Origin: Chinchilla lanigera
Taxonomy: Eukaryota; Chordata; Mammalia; Rodentia; Chinchillidae
Reading direction: 5' to 3'
Length of the DNA stretch: 64,000 bases
NCBI RefSeq assembly: GCF_000276665.1
Contig: NW_004955433.1
Coordinates: 19,249,981 to 19,313,980 of the forward strand
Shown: positions 35,418-46,019 of the stretch, in pieces
Position numbering within the stretch: the first letter of the stretch is position 1
How the letters are laid out: every line of letters begins with the position of its first letter
Notes under the pieces: model-generated
The model's input: the letters and a program-made list of their open reading frames with translations, nothing else
Database searches by the model: none
What the model was told of the DNA's origin: nothing
Program-made: the position numbers and the translations under genes

Positions 35418-37029
35418 GCTGGGGACCCCTTTCACTCTGGATCACAGATTAGATCCCACTTTTGATCACTGCAGAGAATACTGATCCACCAAGCCCTGAA
35501 GACATTAAAATGACTACTTTTTGCATTACATTTTGTAGCGGTTTGGATCCAACAATAAACAGTACCATCAATTAAATATCTCTCTATAGATATTGATATA
35601 TGGTCCTAAAGATGTAGAACAAAAGCATTACAATAGATACATAAATGTGGGCATCATCAAGACATAAACAGTAATTGAAACAGTGAAGGAAAATTAAAGA
35701 GCTCAGGCAGTATGAGTGGAAAAAAGGCATAGAAATGACACAAAAATGACCAAAAAGACAGCTAATTAAGTAATTATATATGAACATTTTACCACATGTT
35801 AAAATACTTATAGATATCATATTTACAAGGAAGAGGCAATTTCCTTTTCTTGATTTGGAAGAACCCAAATGATTGCCAAGAGAAATAATGCTTGAAGACA
35901 GTTTGACGTTTGCATGAAAATTCACCAAATACAGTGGCTGAAAGTGATGCAGCAGCATCCTCCCTAATAATTGTGTAAAAAGTATGGTTCATGCACAGAA
36001 TTTGTGTTTCCTGTTTTGTAATCTGGAATTGTCAATGGGAGAATGTTTCCCAGCAACGAACTACGGTTCCAAGACACATGTCTTGACATTCAGTTTTTAT
36101 CAGCTCAAAGAAATTTTAGGTGATATATGCCACCCCTGGGCCAGAAATTTTGGAAGTTTGTTTATTTTTTTGTTCATTTTGTTGATCTTAGTTAGAAGCA
36201 CAAGATGAGAGCCTTGGGCCTGAGATCAGACAGGTGCCTGAATCACCAGTGTGAAGACCAGTCATGAACAAAACAGGAATATCCTCATTTTATAGTTTCA
36301 CAAATAAAAAAAACATAAAATTCTGTTTGTTTAAGCCACTGAAATGTTAATACTGATTTGTGACACCACCTAGCACTATCTTCATTTGCTATTTTCCTAA
36401 ACTATTTCATTTGTGACATTAAAGAAACATGGAAACAAAGATAGAAATTTTGGAGGTATCTAATGTAGAGGGTCCTATGTGTTTCTGACGAAATTTAACA
36501 AAATTTCTTAAAGACAAGTGCAAGAGAATTGGTGTGATCAAAATTCTCTTTCAAGATCTAAGCACAGAAAATAATTTAATTGTCTTTGATCCCTGCTTAT
36601 CTCACCCATTAACACAGAATATCATTATATTTCAAGGCTTTTAGAAGTAATTTGCAACCGTGTCTTTGTCAGTTTTATCCATTTCTAAGTGCAGAGAGTA
36701 TGTGCAAGGAAGGATTAGAAATATCATTTTAAAGATACAACATACAGTGAACTTCTAATAACCTCCTATATTCACAGGCTATATGCCACAAGAGGAAGAT
36801 TCATTGAATGGTAAAATAATAGCACATTTTTCCCTCTTCACTGAACTTATTAGTGTGTGTCTCACATTGTGAAGAAAAAGGAGTGAAATGTAACCATTTG
36901 ATATCTCTATTGTGTGCGTATTGGTGTGTATAAAGAAGAAAGGAGATCTTCAAGTATCTTAGCTATATTTTCTACAATGAGACATATTACATAACTACTG
37001 CTTGTTGAACTGTAATTATAACAGAGCCA
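35418..37029. other. Unique DNA, no gene seen
   Basis: A 124-codon minus-strand frame (35584-35958) is AT-rich with no recognisable domain. Nothing else supported. Confidence 0.55.
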
Positions 37030-37410
37030 CCTTTATAAACATGAATACAGGGGAAACTAATTAGGCGCTGACAATAAGCAAATATTATTCTCTTAATTAG
37101 ATCTTCTTCTACTGGAAATCCTGCTTTGTTCCTGCTACTCCAGTGTGAATGACATTTGAATCATAACAGTGTCTCACAGAACGGTCTTTCAGGGATGAAA
37201 AAGACAGCGCAGTGTCACAGTCAATGAATATCTTTTCAAATCTTTGCTAATCTGAAGTCAATGAAGTGCAACTCCCCCCAACAGCTGCTTTTGCTGATTT
37301 GTATACCCGCATAATTACAGTGGAAACTTTAGACTGCACATTTTTAGTATTTGTATATTTTGATAGCGCTTTTGTCACATAGTATTTTCCCATAGCTGGT
37401 TACTATGAAA
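37030..37410. other. Candidate conserved noncoding element
   Basis: Repeat-free, with 'aactaattaggcgctgacaa', 'ctcttaattagatc' and 'acccgcataattacagtgg', scattered CpGs and no open frame. The composition is balanced compared with neighbouring AT-rich DNA. Confidence 0.35.
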
Positions 37411-37497
37411 AGCTGGACTTAGAGTTCTAATGAGGAATCTAGAAGGCAAAATGCAATTTGATGGCTTCTCAGTTTTAGATCTCTCCTCTCCAAAGCA

Positions 37498-37564
37498 CAG
37501 TCTCTCTCTGTCTCTCCCTCTACCTTTCCATCTCTATCTCTATCTCGATCTCTACCTCTGTTTC
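37498..37564 (+). repeat. Imperfect CT/CTAT microsatellite
   Basis: Runs of tctctctctg, tctctatctc and tctatctcga type units. Confidence 0.85.
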
Positions 37565-37751
37565 CTCTCACCTTGCCTTCTTCTCCCCGACCCACAAATG
37601 TCTCTTCTTGGCACATGTATTTCCAAAGAAGAAAGGTCTGCTGAGAAGGTGGGTTAATCTTTTGTCAGCATAGGACAATACCTGAAAAAATAAATGTAAA
37701 TGAGGAACTAAGTATCTTTGACCACAGTTAAGATATTAAATGAATAATCAG

Positions 37752-38110
37752 TTGGTTTCATAGTTTCTTGGCCTGTGGTGAGACAAAGAGCTGGCAACCA
37801 GGGCACAGTGGAGGGAAGCTGCTCAGCTCATGGTGACCAGGAATCAAGAAGAGATAAGAAGGAACCTGAAGACAGAATACCTGCTTGAAGGTGTGCCCCC
37901 AGGACATAACCACTCTGATCCAGGCCCTACCTCCTACAGTTTCCACCACTTCCCAAACGCCCATCCATCTCTGTCAATCAATGTATCAGTGCATTCGGGA
38001 GGTGACAACCCACATGAGTGAATCACCTCCCAAAGACCTACATCTGAGCACTGCTCTATCATGGACTAAGCTTTCAAAGCAAGAGCTGTTAGATGAAGCC
38101 GTCAACAGTC
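37752..38110 (-). mobile_element. MaLR-type LTR, reverse
   Basis: 'ggcctgtggtgagacaaaga', 'gagggaagctgctcagctca', 'tggtgaccaggaatcaagaa', 'gcccccaggacataaccact', 'ccctacctcctacagtttcc' and 'caatcaatgtatca' follow the same LTR family as 59790 in the same order. Both ends are eroded. Confidence 0.65.
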
Positions 38111-38224
38111 ATCAGAAGGTCCTACTGTGTGTAAGGTTCAGTGATGGCAAAGAAGAGAAAGATGTGTCTTTGTGGAGATAATTTGTTCACTAAAAATATC
38201 TCGCTGTTGCCTCCAGAGACACAC

Positions 38225-38300
38225 GGTGAGTGGTAAGGTTTGTGTCTGGGTGTCCCCCCAAAGCTTCATGCAGTCATGGGGCTGGCTTTAAGAGTTTATA
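38225..38300 (+). mobile_element. 5' piece of a MaLR LTR (21770 family)
   Basis: 'ggtttgtgtctgggtgtccc' and 'cccaaagcttcatgcagtca' match 21771-21815 closely. The remainder of the LTR is missing. Confidence 0.6.
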
Positions 38301-39310
38301 ATGAACAAAAGTGTAAGAGAAACACCAGTGATTCTCACTAAAGATCTAACAAACATACTTATTTAAATATCTTGAGCTAACTGATTATTATCTATAGAAC
38401 TCTTCAAAGACTTCAGGTAGCTTGGGGATTATTAAATGGGATCATGTTGAAAAGAGCAAATAGATTTTCTAGTCTGTATCAAATACTTTTAAAAATCTTA
38501 TATATCATTCTAGGACCTATAACAAATATAAAAGTGTGTTCACATTTCAGTGATTTTATATCCTGCCATTTGGTGTCATATTTGGCATGTATTTAACCTG
38601 AGTCTGTTTACTAGTTAGTAAAATAATCATAGCTATCTTAAAGGGGATTTTGTATGGAGTAGATGCACTTTCATACATAAAACAATGGAATGTGCAGACT
38701 AAATTTCATCAGCCAGCTGTAATGCATCTATCTCACCATACGTGGAGAGGCCATTTCCTTTTAGGACTGGGATGTTTTACTTTACTGCTAATATTCAAGT
38801 AGTGATACTTGTTAGAGAATGGAATACAATTCTCTTGCACAGTGTAGGAATGCTGCAGTTTTATTTCTTTCTCTTGGTTTCTGTGTGAATTTGAAGAAAA
38901 AAATCAGGCTTTGCTTACACCTGCTCCACCTGTTCCTGAAGTGTGCTGGGCTGGTAGCCTTCAGAAAAGGAATTACTTGGGGTTCTAATTATTTTGGGTT
39001 CTTTACAATGTCGATGAGTATGTAACTTAATTATCCTAAGGTTCTTCTTACTCTTGATAAGTGTTCATGTTTTCTTAGTACTTAAAAACATTATCTAGGC
39101 TCTCTAAAATTGTATGTGGAAATCATACTCAAGGGTTAAAGAAAATTAAGGGATGGGTCATGGTCACATGATTATGAGGCTTAGAACATTATTATTCAGA
39201 TGCCAGATGAGGAAAAAAAAACCTCACTAATGTCTGAGAACTCACTATGGATGGGAAGCTGTGATTTATATTGTGAGTATTCATTTCTTTTGTAAGTAGT
39301 CAAAAGTATT
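38301..39310. other. Unique DNA, no gene seen
   Basis: A possible reversed MIR scrap lies at 38598-38650 ('gtctgtttactagttagtaa'). No exon recognised. Confidence 0.5.
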
Positions 39311-39405
39311 GCTATTCATCATTTGATGGGATAAGGAAAGTAAGGTTCAGGAAATAGGTACCCTTGGTCATAGGCAGAAAATAGAGAAGCAGAAGTCAGC
39401 GCCTA
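39311..39405 (+). mobile_element. MIR SINE remnant
   Basis: 'catttgatgggataaggaaa', 'gtaaggttcaggaaatag', 'gtacccttggtcataggcag' follow the MIR 'gatgaggaaactgaggc...ggtcacacag' order. Confidence 0.45.
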
Positions 39406-39724
39406 TGTGGAGATGTTATTTACACTGCTTCAGTGACCAGTTTTAATACCACCATTTCTGAGGGTCTGTGGCTATGATGGACCTGAGGATTATTAATTAG
39501 ACTCATTAGTAATAGAAGGAATGAGGGTATTCCTGGAAAAGAATACAGAACCTTGAGTGCTCTGATGCAAATTTCATACTAAAAGTTCAGGAGACTTCAA
39601 ATGTCCTATGCCTATGCATTCATTCATTTGTGTGCATGTGTACATATGTGTGCATGCACAGATACATATATGTAAACATGTATTTACATATACACATGCA
39701 CATACATATATATGATATTTGATT

Positions 39725-39838
39725 TATATAGATGAGCAAACAGAGGCTCAAATATTTATAGGAATTTCATAAAATATAGAGTTTAGGGAAGAATGGAGAC
39801 TCTGACTACAAAATCCACTTGATTTCTACTGTCCAATG
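39725..39838 (+). mobile_element. MIR SINE remnant
   Basis: 'tagatgagcaaacagaggct' and 'gactctgactacaaaatcca' match the MIR 3' half. Confidence 0.5.
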
Positions 39839-39862
39839 TTGTGAAAGACTTATTTTGTACAT

Positions 39863-40231
39863 ATAAAGTCTGCCAAAAATTATATACACACTTTAGGATA
39901 AAAAATAGTGCAATATTTTTTCAACAGATGGTGTAACCCTCACATGGGGGACCCTAGAAGATGTCATATATTGCAGGAAACCCACTGCACTGCCAGCCCT
40001 TAAAGAAGAAATTGAAAATCCATGTGCAGCAATCTCAGCGACCAAGGTTATCCAGCAGAAGTTTGCCATAATAATGAATGGCGTGAAGTTAATGGCCACC
40101 ACTTGGAGCACCTCTTGCAGAGGCCAAAGGTAGCTTGTATTAATCTCATGATGTCTCGATAAATATAGTATTAAAATATTCATATGCTTTTCTATCCTTG
40201 AAGTGTATACATTTTGGGGCAGACTGAACTA
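39863..40231 (+). mobile_element. Internally deleted Tc1/mariner-type element with TIRs
   Basis: The left end at 39866 reads 'aagtctgccaaaaattatat' then 'acacacttt'. The right end, reverse-complemented from 40229, reads 'gttcagtctgccccaaaatg' then 'tatacactt'. The ends share agtctgcc, an A-run and tatacac in the same order. A TA lies next to the right end (40230-40231), and TA-rich sequence borders the left. The plus strand between the ends encodes, with frameshifts, residues like EEIENPCAAIS and NGHHLEHLL. These resemble the C-terminal end of Tc1/mariner (DDE) transposases of the NGGHFEHL type. At about 370 bp it is a non-autonomous derivative. Family not named. Confidence 0.65.
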
Positions 40232-40234
40232 AAT

Positions 40235-40585
40235 CACATTCATTCATTCTTTTAACAAATATTTACTTAGCATCTACCCTAAGCCACTGTCCTGGAATGC
40301 ACACATTAAAGAATCCACAACCTTTCTTTTCAGGCATTCACAATCTCCTAGAAATGACACATGTAGTACAGAAATACATTGAAATTGATGTGAAAACTAA
40401 ATGGAACATCAATGCAGGTCTGATTCACACGGGAGGCTAAGGTGATTTTTAAGTTGGGTTTTAGACAACACGAGCCTTCCAAGTGACAAGGACATTCCAG
40501 ACGGAGGGAACACCAGCACAGTGAGGAAGAATACAGAGCCAAAACTGGCCTGGGAGACATAAGGTTGGGATATAAATGCTGCTTG
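40235..40585 (+). mobile_element. Ancient mammalian repeat, copy 2
   Basis: 'tcattcattcttttaacaaa', 'tatttacttagcatctaccc', 'ggcattcacaatctcctaga', and later 'gacattccagacggagggaa' and 'caccagcacagtgaggaag'. This is the order of the old repeat that reads 'caacaaatatttattgagca...gcattccaggcagagggaac'. It lies directly right of the Tc1/mariner remnant. Confidence 0.6.
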
Positions 40586-40649
40586 TCTCTGCTCGCAGCA
40601 GGCCTTCCCACTGCCTCCTGCTGCTCTCATCTATTTTCTTGCTTTGCAA

Positions 40650-40960
40650 TTCTCCTGCGCTCCCAAGCCTACTATTACGTTCCCATTCGCCCTCCTCCAC
40701 CTCCTCACCTCATGTCCAAAACACATGGGTATGTGAGATAAGCGGGTGAGCAAGTTGCAAATTGGTAAGGGGAGGGTTGTCGGGGTGTCGTGCTGGAGCA
40801 GCAGCGAGGGTGAAGGGCACGGGAATGACAAGCGCTCGGGCCTGGAAACTCCGTGATTGCCTTTCTTCACCTTGAAACCTCTCTTGCTGTTCCATGGCCA
40901 ACATCGAGCTTTGCCAGATGATTCATACTGATAGCGCGCTTCGCGCTGATTCAAAGGGAA
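40650..40960. promoter_or_regulatory. CpG cluster, candidate regulatory region
   Basis: I count about 16 CpG in roughly 300 bp, against almost none per 300 bp elsewhere. Included are 'agcgctcggg' (40831) and a near-palindrome agcgcg-ctt-cgcgct at 40933-40947. CpGs continue more thinly to 41140. Overlapping short open frames on the minus strand (40348-40999) have no recognisable domain; they reflect GC content. It could be a small CpG island, an enhancer, or a recent GC-rich insertion. No start codon or exon context supports a gene. Confidence 0.4.
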
Positions 40961-41182
40961 AGCAGAGCAGATTGTCAAGTTCCACAAATGAGGGAACAAG
41001 AATACAAAACACGCACAAAAATTGCCTATTATTTACAAAGGCAAATTTTCGAGAGAAAAAGGGAAAAGATCTTGAACAGTCATCCAATCAGGAACTTAAT
41101 TCATGCACTTTTCTCGAGCAATCACCACCAGGTGATGCTAACGAGCCTGAACAGTTCACAGGTGTTACCCTGCAAGGAAATT

Positions 41183-41219
41183 AAATAAAATAAATAAATA
41201 AATAAATAAATAAGTAAAA
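41183..41219 (+). repeat. (AAAT)n microsatellite
   Basis: About eight AAAT units with one substitution near the end. Confidence 0.93.
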
Positions 41220-41495
41220 TGCAGCTTCCACATGACTGCCTACATTCTCCCTAATACTCCACAAATAGCTACTTTTCAAGTTTTTTTATTTAAAATGTAA
41301 TGTGTTAGATCTGAAAACCATTGTGATTACCTTCACAGTAGTCTTTCCTCAACATACAGTGACCCAAGCAGTCATCCCTTCCTTCATTTGCATATTGATC
41401 TGTATATGCATTAATTTCCATACACCAACCATCTAGTCTACTGTGAACCAGACACTGTGGCCGGCACTAGAGATGAGATAGTAGAATAAAATATC

Positions 41496-41617
41496 TTGGT
41501 CTTGCTCTTTTAATTTTTTTTTTTTTTCCTGGTACTGGGAATCGAACTCACAACCTTGCACTTGCCAGGCAGGCACTGTGCCCCTGAGCTAAGTCCCCAG
41601 CCCCTTTTGGTCTTGCT
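41496..41617 (-). mobile_element. ID-type SINE with target-site duplication
   Basis: An inverted ID (41507-41606): a T run, 'tggtactgggaatcgaactc', 'cttgcacttgccaggcaggc', 'cccctgagctaagtcccc'. TSD ttggtcttgct at 41496-41506 and 41607-41617. It is close to the consensus shared by the other copies. Confidence 0.95.
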
Positions 41618-42334
41618 TTCATTGGCTTACTCTATTAGAAGAAAAATACACCAATTGATTTGCATAATTAGGTAATTGCTGCTTTAATGTCTCCTGTGGA
41701 GGAAATATGTAGGGTAGTATAAGAATACATAAGCACAGAGACTTGACCTACTCTTATGGAACAAAGACTGCTTTCCTAAGTTACTAAAAGCTGGGATGGA
41801 GTTGATTCCTGAAAAAGGAAAAGGGAAGAAGCACCAATGCCACACAAAAGAAATCAAACATCTGCAAGCCAGAGAAGCAAAAACAAAACTCAGAAAGATT
41901 GTGTAATTGGAGCTCAGGGTAAGCAAATCATAACACTAATATGTACAGTAAAATGGTATTAAAGTGATTCTTAAAGAACTGATCACTGAAATCTTTCCAA
42001 TCATCTTAAAATATTTGAGGATACATCACCTTCATTCTATAAGGCTCACAGCTGGACAAGAGAGGTTCCTTATTATGTGACAGAGAAGAATCTAGGGTGG
42101 TTGACAAAATAATTCCATCAAAATTTGATGTAAACATGGTAGAGACAGGGTCTACAAAGTGCATACTTTGCTTTAATAAGATGAATTTGAATCTGAATAT
42201 TAGTGCACCAGGATAATGGTTCATGGCCTTGTATTTTTTTCATTTTAAAAAAATAACAAAATAATAACAACAGAGACAAAAGCAAAACAACACAAAACAA
42301 TAAAAGCTATACAGAATTTCCAAACAATCATAGG
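41618..42334. other. Unique DNA, no gene seen
   Basis: An A-rich stretch lies at 42237-42305. Nothing else recognised. Confidence 0.55.
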
Positions 42335-42525
42335 AATTAATGATTGTGTTATATTACATGCTATTAATAGGAATAGGAATTAATAGGAATTAATGATTGA
42401 GTTATATTACATGCTATTAATAGGAATAGGAATTAATAGGAATTAATGATTGTGTTATATTACATACTATTAATAGGAATAGGAATTAATAGGAATTAAT
42501 GATTGTGTTATATTACATACTATTA
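42335..42525 (+). repeat. 53-bp minisatellite, 3.6 copies
   Basis: Units begin 'aattaatgatt' at 42335, 42388, 42441 and 42494 (partial), with only a few substitutions between them (tgtg/tgag; catg/cata). Within a unit, 'aggaat' and 'aattaat' words recur, suggesting growth from a shorter repeat. Confidence 0.97.
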
Positions 42526-43544
42526 TCTTCAACAAAGTTGCTCAGATTACCAGAGGTAAGAATGCAAGATTGATCAAACAATTAAAGAGAATAAAAACTA
42601 ATAAAATATTACACAACAGTTCATTATTTAAGGAAGTTGTTACATATTTATAAATTTAGCAAGTTAAGTTTGGGACTGTTATGTAATGCTCAAGGGAATC
42701 ACACTCACTGTGAAGATGAAAGAAAGTTTTATCCGGGAAGACATAACTGATGCACAAGAAATGTGAGCAGAAGATAATGGAAGTTCATGTTACTGGCAAC
42801 CTCCTGGTTGAACTTGTTGGATGCTATCAGTGTTCACTAGTATTCTTTTATCACCTTGCCCGTTCCATTTGTTGTGAGTTCCTATGGCTGCTAGGTCTAG
42901 AAGTTATAGTCAGTTGCATAAAGATGTTTTCATGAATCCAGAGTGAGAGGATGGTCTACCAGCATTCCAGATGGCACAGTAAGCAATTGTGTTCACCTGA
43001 AAGTTGCATGATTGTCATGTTATGCACATTGTGTAAAGAAGAAGTCATGATTTAAATGTGAGAATATTGTGGCTTGTAGACATAGCACTACATAATGCTA
43101 AATAATGTATCAAGTTATTCCCATTTCAACTACACCTTATTCTTTATTAGGATATATGTCAATGGTATTAACAGTCTTCAACATCTCACATTTTGTAAAC
43201 TATCTTTCTATATATTTGTATCTTGATAATAACTGTGAAGTTCAGAATCTTCTTTGAGTAACAACAGTCCATTAGAATGTAATCACTTTGTTTTCCTTCT
43301 TTATTTAGTGATTATGATATAACTATTTCTAGTAAATGATATAAATTTTAGATGAGCAGTAGTAATATGGTGTTAGAAGTGTGAAGTTAAAATATGTTTT
43401 CTGTACATTATAGAAAAATGAAATTATATATGGTCAGTAGATGAAACATATGCAACAGAGTTTTGTAGACAAAAAAAGTTGAAAAAGGTGGTTTTAATAG
43501 AAATAATATAACCTTTGCTATTTTAAAATTAATTCCATCATTCA
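42526..43544. other. Unique AT-rich DNA, no gene seen
   Basis: No repeat, exon or RNA gene recognised. Confidence 0.55.
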
Positions 43545-43665
43545 CTAATTGCAAAGGGGCCTATCGGGTCACTTAACATTCTGTGCCTCAGTTTCTTCTT
43601 CTATATTATTGGAATTATAATGATTTTTACTTCTTGAGTACAGTCTGAAAGTTAAATAAGTCTAG
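43545..43665 (-). mobile_element. MIR SINE remnant, reverse
   Basis: 'gggtcacttaacattctgtg', 'cctcagtttcttcttctata', 'ttattggaattataatgatt' follow the reversed MIR core clearly. Confidence 0.7.
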
Positions 43666-44429
43666 CATACAATCAACTCTATTGAAAGTGATTATAGTTG
43701 AAAAATAGGTAACAAAGGAGCTATGGAAATAATACAGACTACATAGCAAAAGATGAAATGCAGCCATGAATTCTTTGGATTTACCCAAGACACACAATAC
43801 AAAAGAGGAAAATATTTTGGAAAAAAGCAAGAGTCAGCACCAGATGCAACACAATTAAACTGAACAGTCCCTAGTGTTTACAAGAAAATCCTCACTCACA
43901 ATTACCCAAACAAATCTATTCACTTAGAAACCCAGAGGGCTTTAAACTAAAGCACATGTCTCTTTAGAGCCTCTTAAACTATTTTTATTGCTATCTAAAT
44001 TTTATACACCCAACAACACCAGTAATACTCATCAGCAAGACTGCTACCCAGTTCAGATTGTTCCTGCAATCTACCAAGTATACCATTCAATTCAGCTTTG
44101 TTGACTCTTTTGAGCAATCACTTGGCTTACTCTTGTATATCACATGCTGTAGGAGATATGAAAGAGGGATGAAGAGGGTTGTCACAGCCCACGACTTTGC
44201 AGATGTTTATATTTCTCATCAACATTTATTTGACTATGTTTTATGCATTCTGTGGTCAAAAGAATATGGCTTAATAGTCAAGGCTATCATTGGATGGATT
44301 AGTGAATAATTATGTATTTAATAAACACTAGGTAAATAGTAGCAGACAAATTGAGAGGCATTGTGTTGAAATGATTGAGGGATTGGATTTGTTGTGATGA
44401 GTTCATCTCTTCTTAACAAATCACTCATG
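43666..44429. other. Unique DNA, no gene seen
   Basis: Nothing recognised. Confidence 0.5.
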
Positions 44430-44705
44430 GAGGCTGAGTGCAGAAATAAGCAAGTTTATTAGCCAGAGGTCAGCACCCAGCAAGGAGCTGGGCACTGATC
44501 CCCAAGGGCAGGAGGGCAGGGTCTTTTATATATATCTGGTTCCAGGTCTGGTTCTAGTTCTAAAAGGCAGTTGATTCTTTCCTTAAACAGAAGTGGGGAA
44601 CAAATGGTACTTTCAAATTGGGGTTGAGTACTGGGTGTAACCAATCATCATTTGACAAAACATGGGGTGGTATCACCATAGGTAACTGTTACAACATTTA
44701 CAGAA
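44430..44705 (-). mobile_element. Possible ERV LTR, reverse, unassigned
   Basis: 'aataagcaagtttattagcc' contains an inverted poly(A) signal. It is followed by a GC-richer, LTR-like stretch ('agcaaggagctgggcactga', 'gtcttttatatatatctgg') and 'gtaaccaatcatcatttgac', with a CCAAT-like box. Ends and TSD were not found, so this is a style-based call. Confidence 0.3.
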
Positions 44706-45010
44706 GGCAGAACTTAAGGAAATAGAAAGTTAAAGTCTAAAATGGCACTAGAACACAAAATTGTGTTGATTTGCTTCCCTTTCTTATATCAGATTCTGCA
44801 AAGGAGCTTGAGTTTTCCTTGGAGAATTACCATCACAGTACCATAGGAGGAAAGATGGAGAAAAATGAAACCTCATTTTCCCAGTGCACATCGTTACCAG
44901 ATGGTTTCTGCATGTGCTTATGGATCTGGCTTCCTTCTTAAGTAAAAAGCTCTTTTTGCAAGGGTCAGAACTAAGTGTAGACCTTTAGATTTTAATGAAA
45001 TACACAATTG
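44706..45010. other. Unique DNA, no gene seen
   Basis: Nothing recognised. Confidence 0.5.
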
Positions 45011-45138
45011 AGCCTGCCATGGTGGCAGATGCCTATAATCCCAGCATGTTGGGAGACTAAGGCAGGATCTCAAAGTCCTCCTAGGAAACATATCAAGACT
45101 CAAAATTTAAATAAAAGGGACCCCTAGATACAATCCCA

Positions 45139-45142
<4 letters not shown>
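45011..45142 (+). mobile_element. B1-dID dimeric SINE, degraded
   Basis: 'agcctgccatggtggcagat', 'gcctataatcccagcatgtt', 'gggagactaaggcaggat' form the B1 half. 'gacccctagatacaatccca' is all that is left of the ID half, which runs into an (AC)n tail. Confidence 0.7.
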
Positions 45143-45184
<42 letters not shown>

Positions 45185-45188
45185 ACAT
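45143..45188 (+). repeat. (AC)n microsatellite at SINE tail
   Basis: About 18 pure AC units and then a few interrupted ones. Confidence 0.95.
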
Positions 45189-45908
45189 ACAAAGGTGAAT
45201 TATTTGAAGAAATATAGTCACATAGGTCTTTAATGAAAGAAACGCAAATTATGCAATAGTAAGACCACAATAATTGTAATAGGGAGTTTCTTCATCTTTG
45301 GTCAAATCCCCCAAATTATGCAACCTCTCGAAACTGCAGTTAGCTACTTTGAGGATGCTTCAAGTGAGTCATGCATAAACTGGTACTAACTTCACCTGGC
45401 TGTCCTTCTAGTCTCTAGATTATGGGGAGGGCTGTTTTGCCCTGTGGGTTTGGCTGCCGCATCATAATTCATTCCAACTGTAATCCATCCCCTCTGCCAG
45501 CGCTGCTGTTTCTCTATTGTTAGTTGCTGTGGTTGTAATTTCCTTTCCAGGCTCAGGTGGCCCACTCCTATGGGAGTCTTTACTGTGTGTCTATAAATTT
45601 GCTTCCTCAGTTTAAAAAACATCAAAAAGAATATCTTCTAGTCTAATCAGGTTGGGTGGTGAATATATTTCAGTGTATGTTTTTTAATTACAGGTGTTTT
45701 GTGTCTTTGAATTTGCAGACATTCTCACTGTGTAGCCTAGGTCGGCCTCCTTAAACATGAAATCTATCTAAAAAGCCAATAAACTAAATTATTCCAATAA
45801 ATGCCTAAAACATTTTTACAGCCCAAGTTCTTTGAAAATGCTGCTGATGGTAGTGAGATTGGAGGAAGATTCCCTCCTTTCATTGACCCAGAGAGATGAG
45901 GCTACTTT
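45189..45908. other. Unique DNA with a small B1 scrap
   Basis: At 45714-45752 'cattctcactgtgtagccta' and 'ggtcggcctcc' match an inverted B1 core. The rest is unrecognised. Confidence 0.4.
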
Positions 45909-46019
45909 TGCGTTCCTTTTTTTTTTTTTTTTTTGGTACTGGGAATCGAACTCAGGATCTTGAGCTTGCCAGGCAGGCTCTTGTAACTCTGAGATATATC
46001 CCCGGCCCTGTGTTTCTTT
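45909..46019 (-). mobile_element. ID-type SINE with target-site duplication
   Basis: An inverted ID (45920-46008): a T run, 'ggtactgggaatcgaactca', 'cttgagcttgccaggcaggc', 'actctgagatatatccccgg'. The flanks tgcgttccttt (45909-45919) and tgtgtttcttt (46009-46019) match at 9 of 11. Confidence 0.92.

Noticed and set aside
40348..40999. Overlapping minus-strand open frames up to 122 codons
   Set aside because: Several frames are open at once because the stretch is GC-richer and CpG-bearing; part lies in an ancient repeat. None shows a domain.
42335..42525. CRISPR-like array
   Set aside because: Units are contiguous without unique spacers; it is a minisatellite in a mammalian sequence.
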